DNA from: Copromyces sp. CBS 386.78
Taxonomy: Eukaryota > Ascomycota > Sordariomycetes > Sordariales > Sordariaceae
Direction: 5' to 3'
Assembly (NCBI GenBank): GCA_030685235.1
Contig: MU839171.1
Location: 62,001-126,000, forward strand
DNA length: 64,000 nt
The notes beneath the pieces were generated by a model. That model made no database searches, was not told the DNA's origin, and saw only the letters and a program-made list of their open reading frames with translations. Of the stretch, positions 1 through 12,695 are shown in pieces. Position 1 is the first letter of the stretch, and each line of letters opens with the position of its first letter. Position numbers and translations under genes: made by a program.

Positions 1-3000
1 TCCAACACTGGCTATGGCCATGGGCGCGGTTTGCCCCAGCCACGAGGTGGATGAGCTGACCATTGCGCTGCTTAGCATCTATGAATCGAGGGGTCAAAGT
101 TTTGTGCTCCTTGAAGCCCTGATCAAACAGGAGATTGAGGAGACGGAGAATGAATCCGAGTTGCTGCGTAGGAGCTGCGTCGCGACCAAGATGCTCTCGA
201 TCTATGCAAAATGGAAAGGCGCAGGGTACCTCAAAGCTACCCTGCAAAAGGTACTGGATCGGTTGATGCAAACATCCAAAGACCTCAATCTCGAGCTCGA
301 TCCGACCAGAGTTACTTCACCAGAGGAGTTGCAAAAGAATGCCCTGCAGCTCGAAATCGTGGCCAACGTATTCATCGATGACATTTGCGCCTCATCGGCC
401 AGGATACCGCCATCATTCAGGAAAATTTGCAGTATTGTAAGTGCCGCCCGTCTACGGGTAGTTGCCAAGTACCGAGAGCTAATACGACGCGTGTGACAGA
501 TTGCTGCAGCGGTGATGCCCCGATTCTCTGAGGCTAAGTACACAGCAGTTGGCGCCTTCATCTTCCTACGTTTTTTCTGCCCGGCCATTGTTGCTCCCGA
601 GGTCGAGGGCCTGGTTGCTACGGCACCTTCCAAGGAGATGCGTCGTGGCCTCCTCCTGATCGCCAAAGTCATCCAAAACTTGGCCAACAATGTCCTTTTC
701 GGCGCCAAGGAACCTTTCATGTTCCCATTGAACGACTTCCTCACGAAGAATATCTATCGAGTGACCACATTTCTGAGGGAGATCTCGGTCGAGCCGGAAA
801 CAATGGAGCGTCCCAACAGCGACGAGTCGTTCGACTTTGGTTCCTGTGTGTCCCTTCACAGGATTCTGTATGACCACTGGGACCAAGTTCGGCAACGGCT
901 CTCCTCAATTGAAAGGCGAGACCTCGTGAGGTCGCCTGGCGACACCACAAGAGGAAAGCCCAACCTCCTTGAACCCCTGAGGAGCCTCATCATGAATTTG
1001 GGGCCACCGCCGCTGGCTGTGACCTGGAACAGGCCACAGATCTCGGCAAACCTGCCGCCTGTTTACTCCAGGTTCCAGGACTTCATGCTTCGAAATGCGT
1101 TCCGCGGTGTCGAATCTTCGTCGACTCCACCCCCCGCCGTTTATGACGCTGGAATGTCCAAGGACGGCATCAATATGATATGCATCCTGCTGCGGTACAT
1201 AGACACCGAGTCTGCCGACGTTGATGCATACTTGTATTACTATCTGAAGATTGCTAGTCGACTTTGGGATCGGCCATTTGGCATTTTCATCGACGCTACG
1301 TTCTACAACGTGCAGTCCGAACCAGCGGAGAGTCTACTGCGGAAAATTGAACTGCTTACACCAACTGAGCTTGCGAAGCAGCTCTCGCGCGTGTACATTT
1401 TCAACATGAACTCGGCTTGCAAGAAGGGGTTCCGCAAGGTGTTCAAGACTTGGATTCGGAACGAGAACAGCATCTATAGTCCCGCCAACATCGAATACCA
1501 TCTTCTGGGAAGTTATCGAGAGTACTACGCCCACTTCGACCACAAAACATTCAACCTGAACAAGGTCACCCAGGCATTCATGGACGAGACTGAGAACGGT
1601 TTCAACATCACAAGACTGTCGAAGACCAAGGGTAAAATCGACGTTTCCCTTTCGATCAGCGAAAGCTTCGTTAGGGTCTCGACCAAGAAGCGACAAGAAA
1701 TATATCCAGCATCCCGGATTAGTGTGGTAATCAACGATGCATTCCGCCTGAGCGAGGTTGAGGAGGCGCCAACATCCATCCAGACGGAGGATGATTCGGC
1801 GTTCGGTCTTAGGGCGGATAATGGCAAGATTGTGATGTACTTCACAAGTCCCGAGAAGGCCATGATCTTGAGTCTCCTTCGCATGAAAAAGGCGGCATAC
1901 CGCAAGGACCCAAAGCATAATCAACCGCAGGAAAGATTTATCAAGCCACAGGATGTCCCCGGTACTCTGCTAAACTTGGCATTGACGAACCTGGCCAGTC
2001 CATACCCCATGCTCAGGCTATCTTCATATAATCTGCTGGGGGCGTTGTGCAAATCATTCAAGTTTAAGGCTGCGTCGAGGCTGGTCAGCACCAAAGACAT
2101 CGCGGTTCCGAGCGATGCTTCGCAATTCATCATCCAAATCAGCCAGAAGCTAGCCGAGTCGGAACCGCAGCTTACTGGGGACTTCTTGAACGAGTTCTTC
2201 GCCAGTTGGCCCGCTTTTTCAAATGAGCAGAAGCCGTTATGCCTCGCCTACATGGCTCCCTGGATACCCGGGTTGCGCCCGTCTCTGCTCACTAACGAGG
2301 TGGACGGTGAGAAGGGCATGGAAAAAGTTGCAGCTCTCTTGAGGAAGCTCATTGACATTGCCCTTTCAGACCCGGCGGTACTTCTTCAGCTACAGCAATG
2401 CGTCTGGCCCGCTATCCAGCAGGACGACAAGTTGCTTGACAGTTTCCTTGAGGAGGTCATCAAGGCAGCACTTAACAGAGGGTTTGGCTTTGCGGAAACG
2501 GACACGTTGACCTCGATAGCAGGTGGAATTGGCACGATTACCTTGCGTGGAAGGGTAATGTCCAGGCTACGCAAGGCACTGAACCGGTCTTCCTTGCGCC
2601 CGACCAAGTATCTGCCTGAAAATTCGGTATGGAACGAAATTTGCGTCCTGCTGCAATTCTGCCTCGCCTTGTCATTTGACAGTGGCGAGCAAGCCGAGAT
2701 GTTTATGCCGGAAATCTTCCACGTCGTTACCATGCTTGCCAACACAGGCAATCCAGACATCAGGCAAGTAGTCCACCGGCTACTAATCAACACCATCCAT
2801 GCGGCTTGTACTTCGTTTGCCCTGGATGAGGTACGGCTCAATAAGCTGAAGGTGACGCTCGACACGTTGTCGGATCCGCGGAGCGACCTCTTCACGAACA
2901 ACGTCACGTTTACGAGGGATGGGGCATCAATATCGACTAACCAGGACGGGGGCGCTACCTTGGTAGCCACCGAAAACCTAGCGACTCTCTTGTTCGAGAC

Positions 3001-4424
3001 CTGCTCTGTTGCCGCCCCCACTGTTGACCTCGCCAACAAATGGCGGTCCCGATGGATGGGCCTTGTGGCGAGCACAGCTTTCCAGAACAACCCAGCTATC
3101 CAACCTCGGGCGTTCACTGTCATGGGATGTCTAGCACGCGAGGAGGTTGATGACGACCTGCTATACCAGGTCCTTGTAGCGCTCCGAAACAGCATCGGCC
3201 GCTTTGGTGATGACAGTAACAGCGACATGCTGGTCGCCATCGTCACCTCGCTCTCCAAGATGATGTCTAAGTTGCCATCTGCGTCCCGTTACGGTCTGCA
3301 GCTCTTTTGGCTTGCCATGTCCCTCCTCCGACTGGTGCCTCCCAACTTGTTCAACTGCACTGCCATGTTTTTGGAGTCGGTCTTGAGCAACATCAGCACA
3401 ACGGGCGACCTCAAGGGCGAGAGGATGGTTCACTATCTTCTCCAGGGGAGAGCCCAGCTGGAGGAGGCTGCGCTCCTGCTCGATGAGGCATATGGCATTC
3501 ACTTCACGGCTGAGAACTTCCACTTCGCCGCGTGCGCATGCTTGGTGAGAGGATTGACAGATACGATCACCAAGGAGACGGCGTTGAGAGTGTTGTCCAC
3601 GTTTTTGGAGATGACGACTTACACAAGTATGAACACAAAGACCATGAAGGAACTCTGCGCATCACCCTACATGGCCTTGATACTAGCAAGGACGCTCGAC
3701 GCGGGCGAACTTAAGCATAGTCTTTGGTCGGCGGGCATCCCTACCTTTTACCCTCCGGTCAGTTCCGTTTCTGGCTCTGTTGCTGCCGGCGGTCTGGACG
3801 GTGGACTTGGAGCCGGTGGTGGTGTCCCGGGTGACCCTTGCGTGAGGGGCGTTGCCAGTGATGCACTAGCACCCTCACCCGCACCCGCAGCCGACGACAT
3901 ATCCGCGTTCAACATGAGCCGCGGTCCGAAAGGCCTGGCCTACATCAAAGACCAGGACCTGCTCCTCAACACGGCCATCGAGCTGGTTGACTTCCAGTAC
4001 CTCGAGGACGCAGTACAAAACCGCACGCTGATGTGGCTCAACGAGATCGCCGTCGGCAGACCGTCGGTTATCATGACCCTCTCCGGGCCCATTATCACCA
4101 TTCTCGACGACATTGTGCTGCACTGCCAGAACCCGACGACGCTGGGGAGCGCGCACGAGCTGCTGCAGACGCTGACGAATAACCCGCAGTTTTCGGGGGC
4201 GATGGAGCAGGCTGCTAAGTTGAATGAAACCTTGGATGGCATGGGTTTCGGGGGCTTGTGGAGGAGTTGCAGCTTCAATTTGAGCCACCAGGAGCAGGAT
4301 AGACAGTGTTTCGGGTTGACTGAGAAGTTGATTGAGGTAAGTTTCAACCTGCACATTGTTTTCTTTCTGTAATGCTTTCGGAACCGGCCTTAACTAACAT
4401 TGATTACAGCTTATCATTATTTAA
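1..4424 (+). CDS. Neurofibromin/IRA-type Ras GTPase-activating protein, 5'-truncated by the window edge
   Basis: This protein would switch off Ras by stimulating its GTPase. The window opens inside the RasGAP domain. The arginine finger is visible in LLRRSCVATK (codon at 167-169), and the FLRFFCPAIVAP signature (569 onward) carries the second conserved arginine. A Sec14-like segment follows at about 1150-1480, then a PH-like segment at about 1620-1900, the order found in NF1. The remainder is a long helical HEAT-like C-terminus with a Gly/Ala/Pro-rich insert near 3770-3890. Intron 1 is 437-499 (phase 0) and intron 2 is 4337-4409 (phase 0, branch CTAAC). The last exon, 4410-4424, codes only LIII and a stop. 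About 1,424 residues lie in view; the frame is open to base 2, so the N-terminus is missing. NF1/IRA membership rests on the RasGAP, Sec14 and PH order plus length. Confidence 0.9.
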
Positions 4425-7400
4425 GTCCGGCCAAGGCTAAGCAATCGTCAGGCGGAAAGGGGGTCTATGTTCAATGCGATCCTGTCACAAACATACAAGG
4501 GCGGTAACAACGCAGGAGTAAACACCATCGACTACATGGCTCCCACATTACACAAGCCACCTGGTGAGAAAGATAGGCGGTTTTACCCTCATCCTATGAA
4601 GCCGCACCAAGGAAGGAGAACATGGAATGTGCTGAGACACGGCCACATCATTCAGGAGCCATGTGATTCTGCGCAGTGGAGGATGTTTAGTGGGATATGA
4701 GAAAAGTGAAGAGGCTATGAGAGAGAGTCAGGAGTCACACACGACGAGGAAGTGAGAGAGGCAGGATATTCCAGGCTAGCATCGATGCCAATGAGATAGT
4801 GAGATGTATATACCGTGATATATATATAAGTTTCAATTTCGTCTTGTTTCTCCACACCCACGCATCAACTTCTTTTCTGAAGTGTGGGGGTTATGACTTG
4901 GTCGCTTATTGCTAACACTGTATACTTGGACTATTTACGTGGTTCATGTTTCGAACTATCCATCCCGCTACGCCAATGGCAAACCAACCCTTGATTACCC
5001 ATCAAGTATCAAGATCTCCCGGCCATGGAATCCGCGGACAGCTTGATGAGATCCAGCCATTCCGCGGAACACCGTTAGTCGTACTGGGTCGGGGTTGAAC
5101 TCTTAAAGCCGTACGTGCTTCGTCGTCGGGCGCACACGCCCGCCGCAGCCGCGTCATGTGAAGAACTTGTGTCGATGCATCGCAGTCAAGAGTTTTGGGA
5201 AGATTGGTAATACATTGCCGGAAGTAATGATTTACCGTCATGAAGAGTCATAAAGGCTTTGAAGGAAGACAGAGATAGAGGGGACAAAATTCATGTCCGG
5301 TCATCCTGGAGATGATATTCGGATTCGGGGTTAGTAAGAAAGTACTGACTTATTCGTGGTGACTAATACGAGGGAATCAGATCCGATCTGTCATCCATCA
5401 TCGTCACCATCGCTGTTATCGTGTCTATTACGCTACATCTCAATGCTTTTTCGACATTTTTAACCCGAGTTTGGATCATTTGGCATCACCATGATAATCT
5501 CGCGACACGAAGCCGAAGATACTCTTCGTATGTAGATGGGTGCCTACATATCAATACGACCGACATACGCGGCAGCGACAGTCATCGTAAGCAGTACGGT
5601 CGATGCCCGTGTACACTACACTACGTAGGGACTAGTGAAGCAATGCTAAGCACTGCGACGTCCGGTGATTTTAGAGTTCTGACCAACGCGAGTTTTGCCT
5701 GTTCCTGCATAGAGGTACCTGTGTAGTGAGGTACGAAAGCTGAATGTCAAACAGACAATGATTTCTAAATACCGATGGTCAGTGATGCGTTCTTGGCCCG
5801 GTTGTTTTACTTGCTTCGTGGCTGCCGAATTCTACCGCAGTAGTTGATGGCCTAGACGCCAAAATCTAAATCAATCCAAGTCGCATCGCATCACATGCAG
5901 TTTCGAAAAGCTGAGACAAAGACTAGCAGCTGGCTAGCTAGCGCTCCCATATTATTCTCCGCGTCGCGCTTCCCGCTGCTATCGAACTGCATTGTGGATG
6001 TTGTTACCCGACCTGGATCCGAAATGTCTAGCATATACCTAGCGCAAATGCAACGTGATGAAGACAAGGTCCACAAATTTATTTTGACCGACGGGATTTG
6101 GGACACCATCATGCCTTGCATGCCTTATTTTGGAGGCTTGGAAGGCTGGAAAGGACCACAAGATTGTCTTGGACGTCGCGATCTAGATCTCAACTCGGGT
6201 TGTCGCGGGTTTCCCTTTTCAGCTGCCGAAAGGGTCTGGACCGAAATATGTTGTCTGAGAGACTGGGCCGGGTCACATTTTTCCACTTCTCGTTAATACT
6301 TTACTGTACAGCTGATGGATACGGGTACGATAACTGAACCCGGAAGCCCGGAATCGGCCTTTACTTCGTTTCTGTTGTTGTTCTGCAGTTCGAACTCGAA
6401 GACAGGATGAGAACTCACAAGCGACAGAAACACCCAGCAGAGCAACGAAGCATCGATCCATGTGGGAGAGTGTGTGAGTGGTCGGATCAAAGTGGGCCGC
6501 TTGCGTGGTCGGCAATCCGTGACAGATCCCCGCCCGTAAACCAGATGGAGATCCCGAAGCCTAGCGGGCCTATGGGGGTGGACCAAATGTGGAGGGTGGG
6601 ATTGAAAGCGGTTCAGGCTCCGCACTCCGAAGGCCGAGGCCCAGACGTTAACCTACAGTGCACCAACCACGAACCCAGTCGGCCAGAGCCGAGAAGCTAG
6701 AAACAAGATTTTTGGTTTGTCGCGTTTGGCTGGTGCATTGCCACACTGCCACGCTTTGTTTTCCAGAGAGAGATCTGATTGGATGGGAGGTCCAAAAGTG
6801 TCAGTGCTAAAGACAGATTCAACGAACGAAACAGTTCAATGCGGAGGTAGCCCTCCGGTTCACCCAGACTCGAGGAGATAGGAACGAAAGTTGAAGAGTT
6901 GGAACAAAGAAGTTAGTTTTGGGTGGATTGGTCATGGCCCGCCGTCGGCTCCCAATCTAGATTTACGATCAGGAAGAAAAAAAACTTTGATCCGGATTCC
7001 GGGTTTACCCATTGGAAATACCGGTTTCTACGTGACAGGCAAGCAAACACTTCACAAGCCACACCACGCTACGACAACACCACACCACTTTCTCTTTGGG
7101 TGTCCCGATTTGTGTCGGTTGCAGTTGAAGAATTTTTCTAGAAGCATGTGGTATGCAGGCCAAGACTCCAACTGATGGTGCATGCACCAATGACATTTTG
7201 TTTTGGGACCTCTTTTTTTTTTTAGGTTAGAGCGTTGCACATCCGTCTGCACTCTGCAGGTCTTTGGGAGCCTGCAATCCTTCAGAACATGGATGTAACC
7301 TTTCGGATGGGAGATTTTTCTGAGGGTTGTGAGTGGGCGGTGAAGAGACAACAAGAAAAAGTGAACGTGAAAATCTAGTACCAGATTTGAAAACGAATCA

Positions 7401-9087
7401 GACATGCCAGTTCGAAAGTATGATGTACAGCAAAGAGATCTTCAGTTTCAGTTGCAGCGTTGAGGCACAGCACAAGCAATGTGGAACCTGAAGTCATGAA
7501 CCATCGGCGCCGGAACGGCCATCGTTGCTGGTACGTACTGGCAGTGTAGCACAGACTACTTTTGGCGCAGCCCATTCGTCCCCTGTTCTTCCTTTTCCCC
7601 TAGCAACTTTGACTATTCACAACTTTTGCATTGTGAGATTTCGGTTTCCGCATTTCCGACGGCACTGCCCATCTGCATAAGCACTTTCGAGTGAATGCAA
7701 TGCTTTGTGCTACCACCCAAATGGAAATCAGAGTTTTTTTCTCTCATGGGTTTGTTCGGGGTGCTACACACCGACCCTGAAAACTTTTACTGCCCCTGCT
7801 TACTGCAGGCAGTAAGTACGTACTTGGCAGCATGCGACTCCAATGTTCCTTCTTTCTTTTTTTCTTTTTTTCTTTCGCCGAGTTATGAGCGAGAGCGAGA
7901 TACTACCGTACCTAACGGTTGAAAACGAAAAAAACCAGATATGTGAGAAGTGATACGGGATGCCCGAATGGTGTCATTACATTTTCCTAATCGGCATCAG
8001 TGGGAGTTGAGTCAAAGCTACCTTAGTTACAGTACGTAGTTAGCTGTTCGGCGTCTAGCTTGAGAAAAAAATCCTTCCAAGATGCAACAAGAAATTTGGA
8101 GACGAGATTCAGTAACCAATGTCAAGCGTAGGTATGTCAGGTACCTATGTGCAATGCGAGGTTCTTGTACATACCTCTGCTCAGCTCCCTACCAAAAGGA
8201 AGCTATGTCCTGTGTGTCTGTGTCGGGCTTTCCCCCCTAGTCTACAAGTTGCGGCAAAGAAGCTTTATTTCTGTGTACTCTTTATACACACACGCGAGTC
8301 CACGTTCACACCACAGGTGCAGTGTGACAGCAATACCTCTAAACTGCACCGGTTGGAGAAAATGGTCAATGTGTCGAAGATCGTTGGGAAATCTGAAACT
8401 GATCTGCAGTTCCATCTTCCGCTCAGATGCATTGTTGTTGCTCGTGGTGGTGTCGACCGACATTCACAACCTCTTCTATCTCGCAATGTAGTGTAGCCCG
8501 TCGTTCCGAAATCGGTGGCTTGTCACAATGGAATCCATGGTGCAGAAAGACAGAATAGAGGGATCGCGAAGGCTATGCGATCTTCCCGGTATCAAGGTCA
8601 CTGCGTATAAGCTACATACCTATCCAGTAGCAAGAGAGTATCGGAAGCGATGCCCCAAGAGTCCCAGTGTCGTCGCTCGTAGTGTAGTTCCGTGGCATCG
8701 GCATTACGAATGATTGGCTTGACTCATTCCTCCTAGGGACAATTGCAAAGCAACCAACAAATTGTTGAAACCCGTCTCGGCAGTAGCGTAAAACATTAAC
8801 AACAACAACAACAACACCAACAAAAAGCGGAACATGATCCGAGCCCCCCCCTTCAATCCTTCCCGTTATTCGTCAAAATGCCGAACATCAAGAGCCGAGA
8901 GGACCTACTCCCGATTACGCTCGGAGGTGTGTCCGACAACCATCCCCGCGGAGAGTCAGATCCATCCAAGACCTAAAAACGTGCCCAATGGATGGGTCTA
9001 GCCCCGCGAGCCCTGCAAGCCTCAGCTGGAAATGGGGGCCCTGCGGCCTGGCGTGTCTTGCGTAGAGGTCCATCCTCATTACCTAAC

Positions 9088-9440
9088 TAGCGGTAATAAC
9101 TATAATTACCCATATTATGTGAAATTTATTTTCATTTTTTTTCCAGTCATGTGACTGAACCCCATAAATTTCGATGCCCGCCGCCTGCAATAGTTGCACG
9201 TCGCGACCTGGGCGGCGCGCCCTACTTCTTCAGCGAGGGTAAACTCCCTGAGGGTAGCCTCGGTTCGTCCAGTGCGTATAGTAGGCATTGCGATGGTGTT
9301 TATTGAAGTTGGTTGGTGATGATGCGGGGATTCCAGAGCTCTCGTCAGTATAAGTATCGAAAGGTGTAAAGATGGCCCAGTTGTGTGCCCAGTATAGGGG
9401 GGCCACGGACGGGTGCACGGACCATTGAATTAGCGGTAAT
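9088..9440. repeat. 10-bp direct repeat TAGCGGTAAT flanking a 333-bp segment
   Basis: TAGCGGTAAT occurs at 9088-9097 and again at 9431-9440. The near flanks also match partly (AAC before the first copy, AAT before the second). Both copies sit at AT-rich edges of an otherwise GC-rich segment. This could be the scar of a small insertion, but there are no inverted termini and a 10-bp duplication would be unusual. Chance cannot be excluded. Confidence 0.3.
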
Positions 9441-10082
9441 TATGGAAATTTATCATTATACAAAATAATAGATAAATTTTAGTATGGATCGATTCGTAGT
9501 CTTGCGTCGCGTTTTGCGCAATGGATATTCCTAGCCCACGTGTCTGAGCGCAACGGTCTGGGCCCAGCAGGCCGGTTCCGCGCTGTGGGCTGCTGTGGGT
9601 ACCTGGGAACAAGGTGTGGGACTAGGGGCTGCGGGACCCGACCGCGCTTACGATGCTGGCTCGCTGTGGACTTGCGGCACTGCCGGCACATCCTTGTCCC
9701 CAGATGGCACGGGGAGAGCTCCGTTGAGATCCATGATGTGTTGCGATGGTTGCTTCGCTCTCCGGTGATCAAGAAAGGGCTCGTTTGAGCAGGATTTGTG
9801 TTGTTTCGACCGAAAAACTGGATAGCTGGATAGGAGTGTAGACAGACGGGCCTTCGCAGGCCTCCCGATTTCCGTTGATCTTAACAAACTTTGATTTTCT
9901 TGGAAGTCTGACTGTGAACGGTGACTCGTGACTCGTGAGCCTACGAACGGCATATGAGTCTTTCCGATAATAGCTTTGAGTTGTAGTTGGTACTATGGAA
10001 TGAGGTGTTGTCTTTTTAGGCTGTGTAGTGTACACACTACAGTAAAGATCCCTGCAGTTGCTACCCCCTCCTAATACTAAAA

Positions 10083-10371
10083 ACCCCCCTTTTGCATAGG
10101 ATTCTGGCTGCCCGCATTCCCTCTGGTGGTAAAGACTGCTAACTGCAATTTGCAAACGCTTAAGGCCGGATTTGCAAAAGCAGGGGTCCAATTTTGGTGG
10201 GCGTGGACACTTATACCCGTCTACCGGGGGTTGAAGGACCTACTATTTTAGACTATCGCCCGTCGTTAATGGTTAGAGGGCCCTTTCTGGTCTGTGCACC
10301 GGAACCTCCTTTTGCAAAACCCCCTCTTTTGTAAAAACTTTAGGTTGCTAGAATTATTTGCAAAAGCAGGG
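10083..10371. repeat. Clustered TTTGCAAAAGCAGGG motif, direct and partly inverted copies
   Basis: Two exact 15-bp copies of TTTGCAAAAGCAGGG lie at 10171-10185 and 10357-10371. Related words of inverted sense (CCCCCCTTTTGCA near 10084 and CCTTTTGCAAAACCCCC near 10308) lie in the same 300 bp. The pattern suggests a degenerate small repeat or MITE-like unit. Its ends are not definable from one copy. Confidence 0.4.
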
Positions 10372-12686
10372 ATTATTACTATACGGTACCGGGTGGATGA
10401 CAGGACTAACTTAGCTGTCGGAACTTGTTGGGTGGGTATGTGCCTAACGGTATTATAGGCACCCATCTCATTGGCCGCCCTGTCACTCTTCGCAAGAAGC
10501 TGACTGTTTGACGTGGCTTTCATTGTCATTGGAAAATCTTTTACACATACCCGCCCGTGTCCGTGCCGTCCTGCGACGTTCGTCGGAAGCCATGGTACAG
10601 GTAGCTTGTGCGACGCCAAATCGACGCTGTCGATCTTTTTGGACGATATCAGCCGTGAAGCGTTTATCGGTCCCCGGATCGAAACATCCGACACTCTCTC
10701 CGTGGTAAAGAGAAATCACAGTCCCGCCGTCGTCAACCGCAACAAGCACAAGCGGCTGTGTATCCCAAATCGACGTTGCTTTCCACTTTTTCAAAGACCC
10801 CGATCATCATTTGTCACACCTTTGGGCGCAGTTGTGGTCGCACCAACCTAGCCTCAGACACGAATTCAGCAATGCGATGACCGTGAATGACAGAATGGCT
10901 TGAGCCTGTAGTGTAGCGTGAAGCAAAACCGTACCTTACATATGTACCGCAAGAATTTTGTAGGGCTGCCGAAGAAAGTCCGTCATTAAAATAAAACCAC
11001 TGCCCAATGATACAATGATCCGAGGATGGAACAGCTGTCGACCTAACGAGAAAAAAAAGGTGTTCGGCGTTCCGCGCAGACGGGGGTCGGGACCGCGCGG
11101 GGGCCCCTGTTTTGGCTGCTCCACCCTTCCCGACTTCCACTTGTTGAGGTTCAAGGTGGGGCCAGAGTTTGTGTTCCGCGTTCCCCCACATTCCATCATC
11201 CGCTTTCCATTTCGTTTCATCCGTACTCCCACGTTTCCTTCCACGCTCTGCCGTCCTGGCAGTCGTGCACCGGTCTGAACCAAAGTCGCTTATACAAGCA
11301 GGATGAAATATCGTCCCGACTTGGTGATTGAGATGTCGAAAAATGTGTCAAAATGAACAATTGTGATGTTGGAGAGTAAACGGACCAATCGAAGATGTGA
11401 TACCTAAAAGGTCGGCCCTCCCGCTACCTGGAGTATTGTAGACGCGGATTCAGAATCCGCGCTTACAAACGGATCTGATAAAATTGCTTGTAGCTTGTCG
11501 TGCTTGTGGACATGGCATTCGGTCACTTTCCCATCCGCGCTTTCGCCTCTTTTTTCGGAAGTCGGATATTCCTGCCCTGGAGTTACGGGGGGTTAAAGCA
11601 TGTCGGTGCCCGCCGCAGGTCGGGGCAGCACGGCCACAGTCGGCCGCTTCTCTGCGCTGCTAGCGTGTCCCGTTAACTCGAAAATATCAGGCTGCCGTAC
11701 AGAGCTCTACAAGATAAATCATACGAGAAAGCCGCCAAGATGTCGTTTGAAAACGAACGGGATACTCGGATGGGCTCGAGATACGACTGCGTATTCTGAC
11801 TCATTTCTCTTGGGCCTGGTAAACGCTGTGATGTTGAATGAAAGAAACTTGTCTTCGACAGGTTTCGCTGGTGAGTGGTGACAGGCATCATGTGACACCT
11901 TGACACATGATAACCGTCCAACCACAAGATCCCATGACAACCACCAAAAAAGGATTCTTTTTGGTTCTTGTTGAGCGGAGAGATAGTTCCGAAGAAAGAA
12001 AGCTTACGAATCAACAACTCCATACGCTGTCCGAAGTCATACACAGGCTCTTTCTAACGGTTATCCACGTATAGCCGAGAGGTAGCTTGAGACAGCTAAA
12101 CGAACAGTGTACCCACCGCATAAAGGACTGAGGATGAGCCACATCTGCGACGCCACATCATCTCTACACCCCGATTGGTCAGAGTTCTTACGGTCGCGGA
12201 GACATCAAGCAATGTCAGCTTCGAGCGGTACTGATGCCAGCAATGTGTTCCGCGCTGTTGTAAGGTTGATGATGAAGATGACAGCGTATCAACAACCCCA
12301 GCTGAACAATGACAGGTGTCTCATGTAGTTTGTTGACGAAGAAACCACAAAGCATACCTCTACCTACCGGTAGGCGAGAGGAAAGAGGCTTAAAGAGGCA
12401 TCGGGAGATTGGAAGAGCCGGCCTGCAAACCAAAAACGTGGTCGAACAGCCACACTTACCTCCCTGAGAAACTTGGGAAAACATGCATCTTTCCCAATCA
12501 GCATCTTGGGGGCAAGATCTCAAAGAGATCCGGTAGGTTCCCCGTGAGGCTCATTCTCTTGGGAAAGGGTTGTGGTTTCAAGGTCGCAGCATATCGCCAT
12601 GTGCTGGGAAACCTTACAAGTCAGAATAGGCAACCTGAGAGGATAGGAGACCACTCCGCTGGCCCCGATTATAGCAAATGATAGGC

Positions 12687-12695
12687 GGTGGCAAA
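12687..12695 (+). promoter_or_regulatory. Exact GGTGGCAAA (PACE-type) word upstream of the Rpn4-like gene
   Basis: GGTGGCAAA is the proteasome-associated control element bound by yeast Rpn4. This exact copy lies about 2 kb upstream of the zinc-finger start codon, inside otherwise empty sequence. A nine-base match can occur by chance; the link rests on the identity of the downstream gene. Confidence 0.3.

Noticed and set aside
2386..3258. 290-codon minus-strand frame inside the Ras-GAP gene
   Set aside because: Antisense to the conserved coding exon, Ser/Arg-rich, with no domain.
5895..6296. 133-codon frame in the large gene-free region
   Set aside because: It has an ATG but no recognisable domain, and its third positions are not biased like real genes here.
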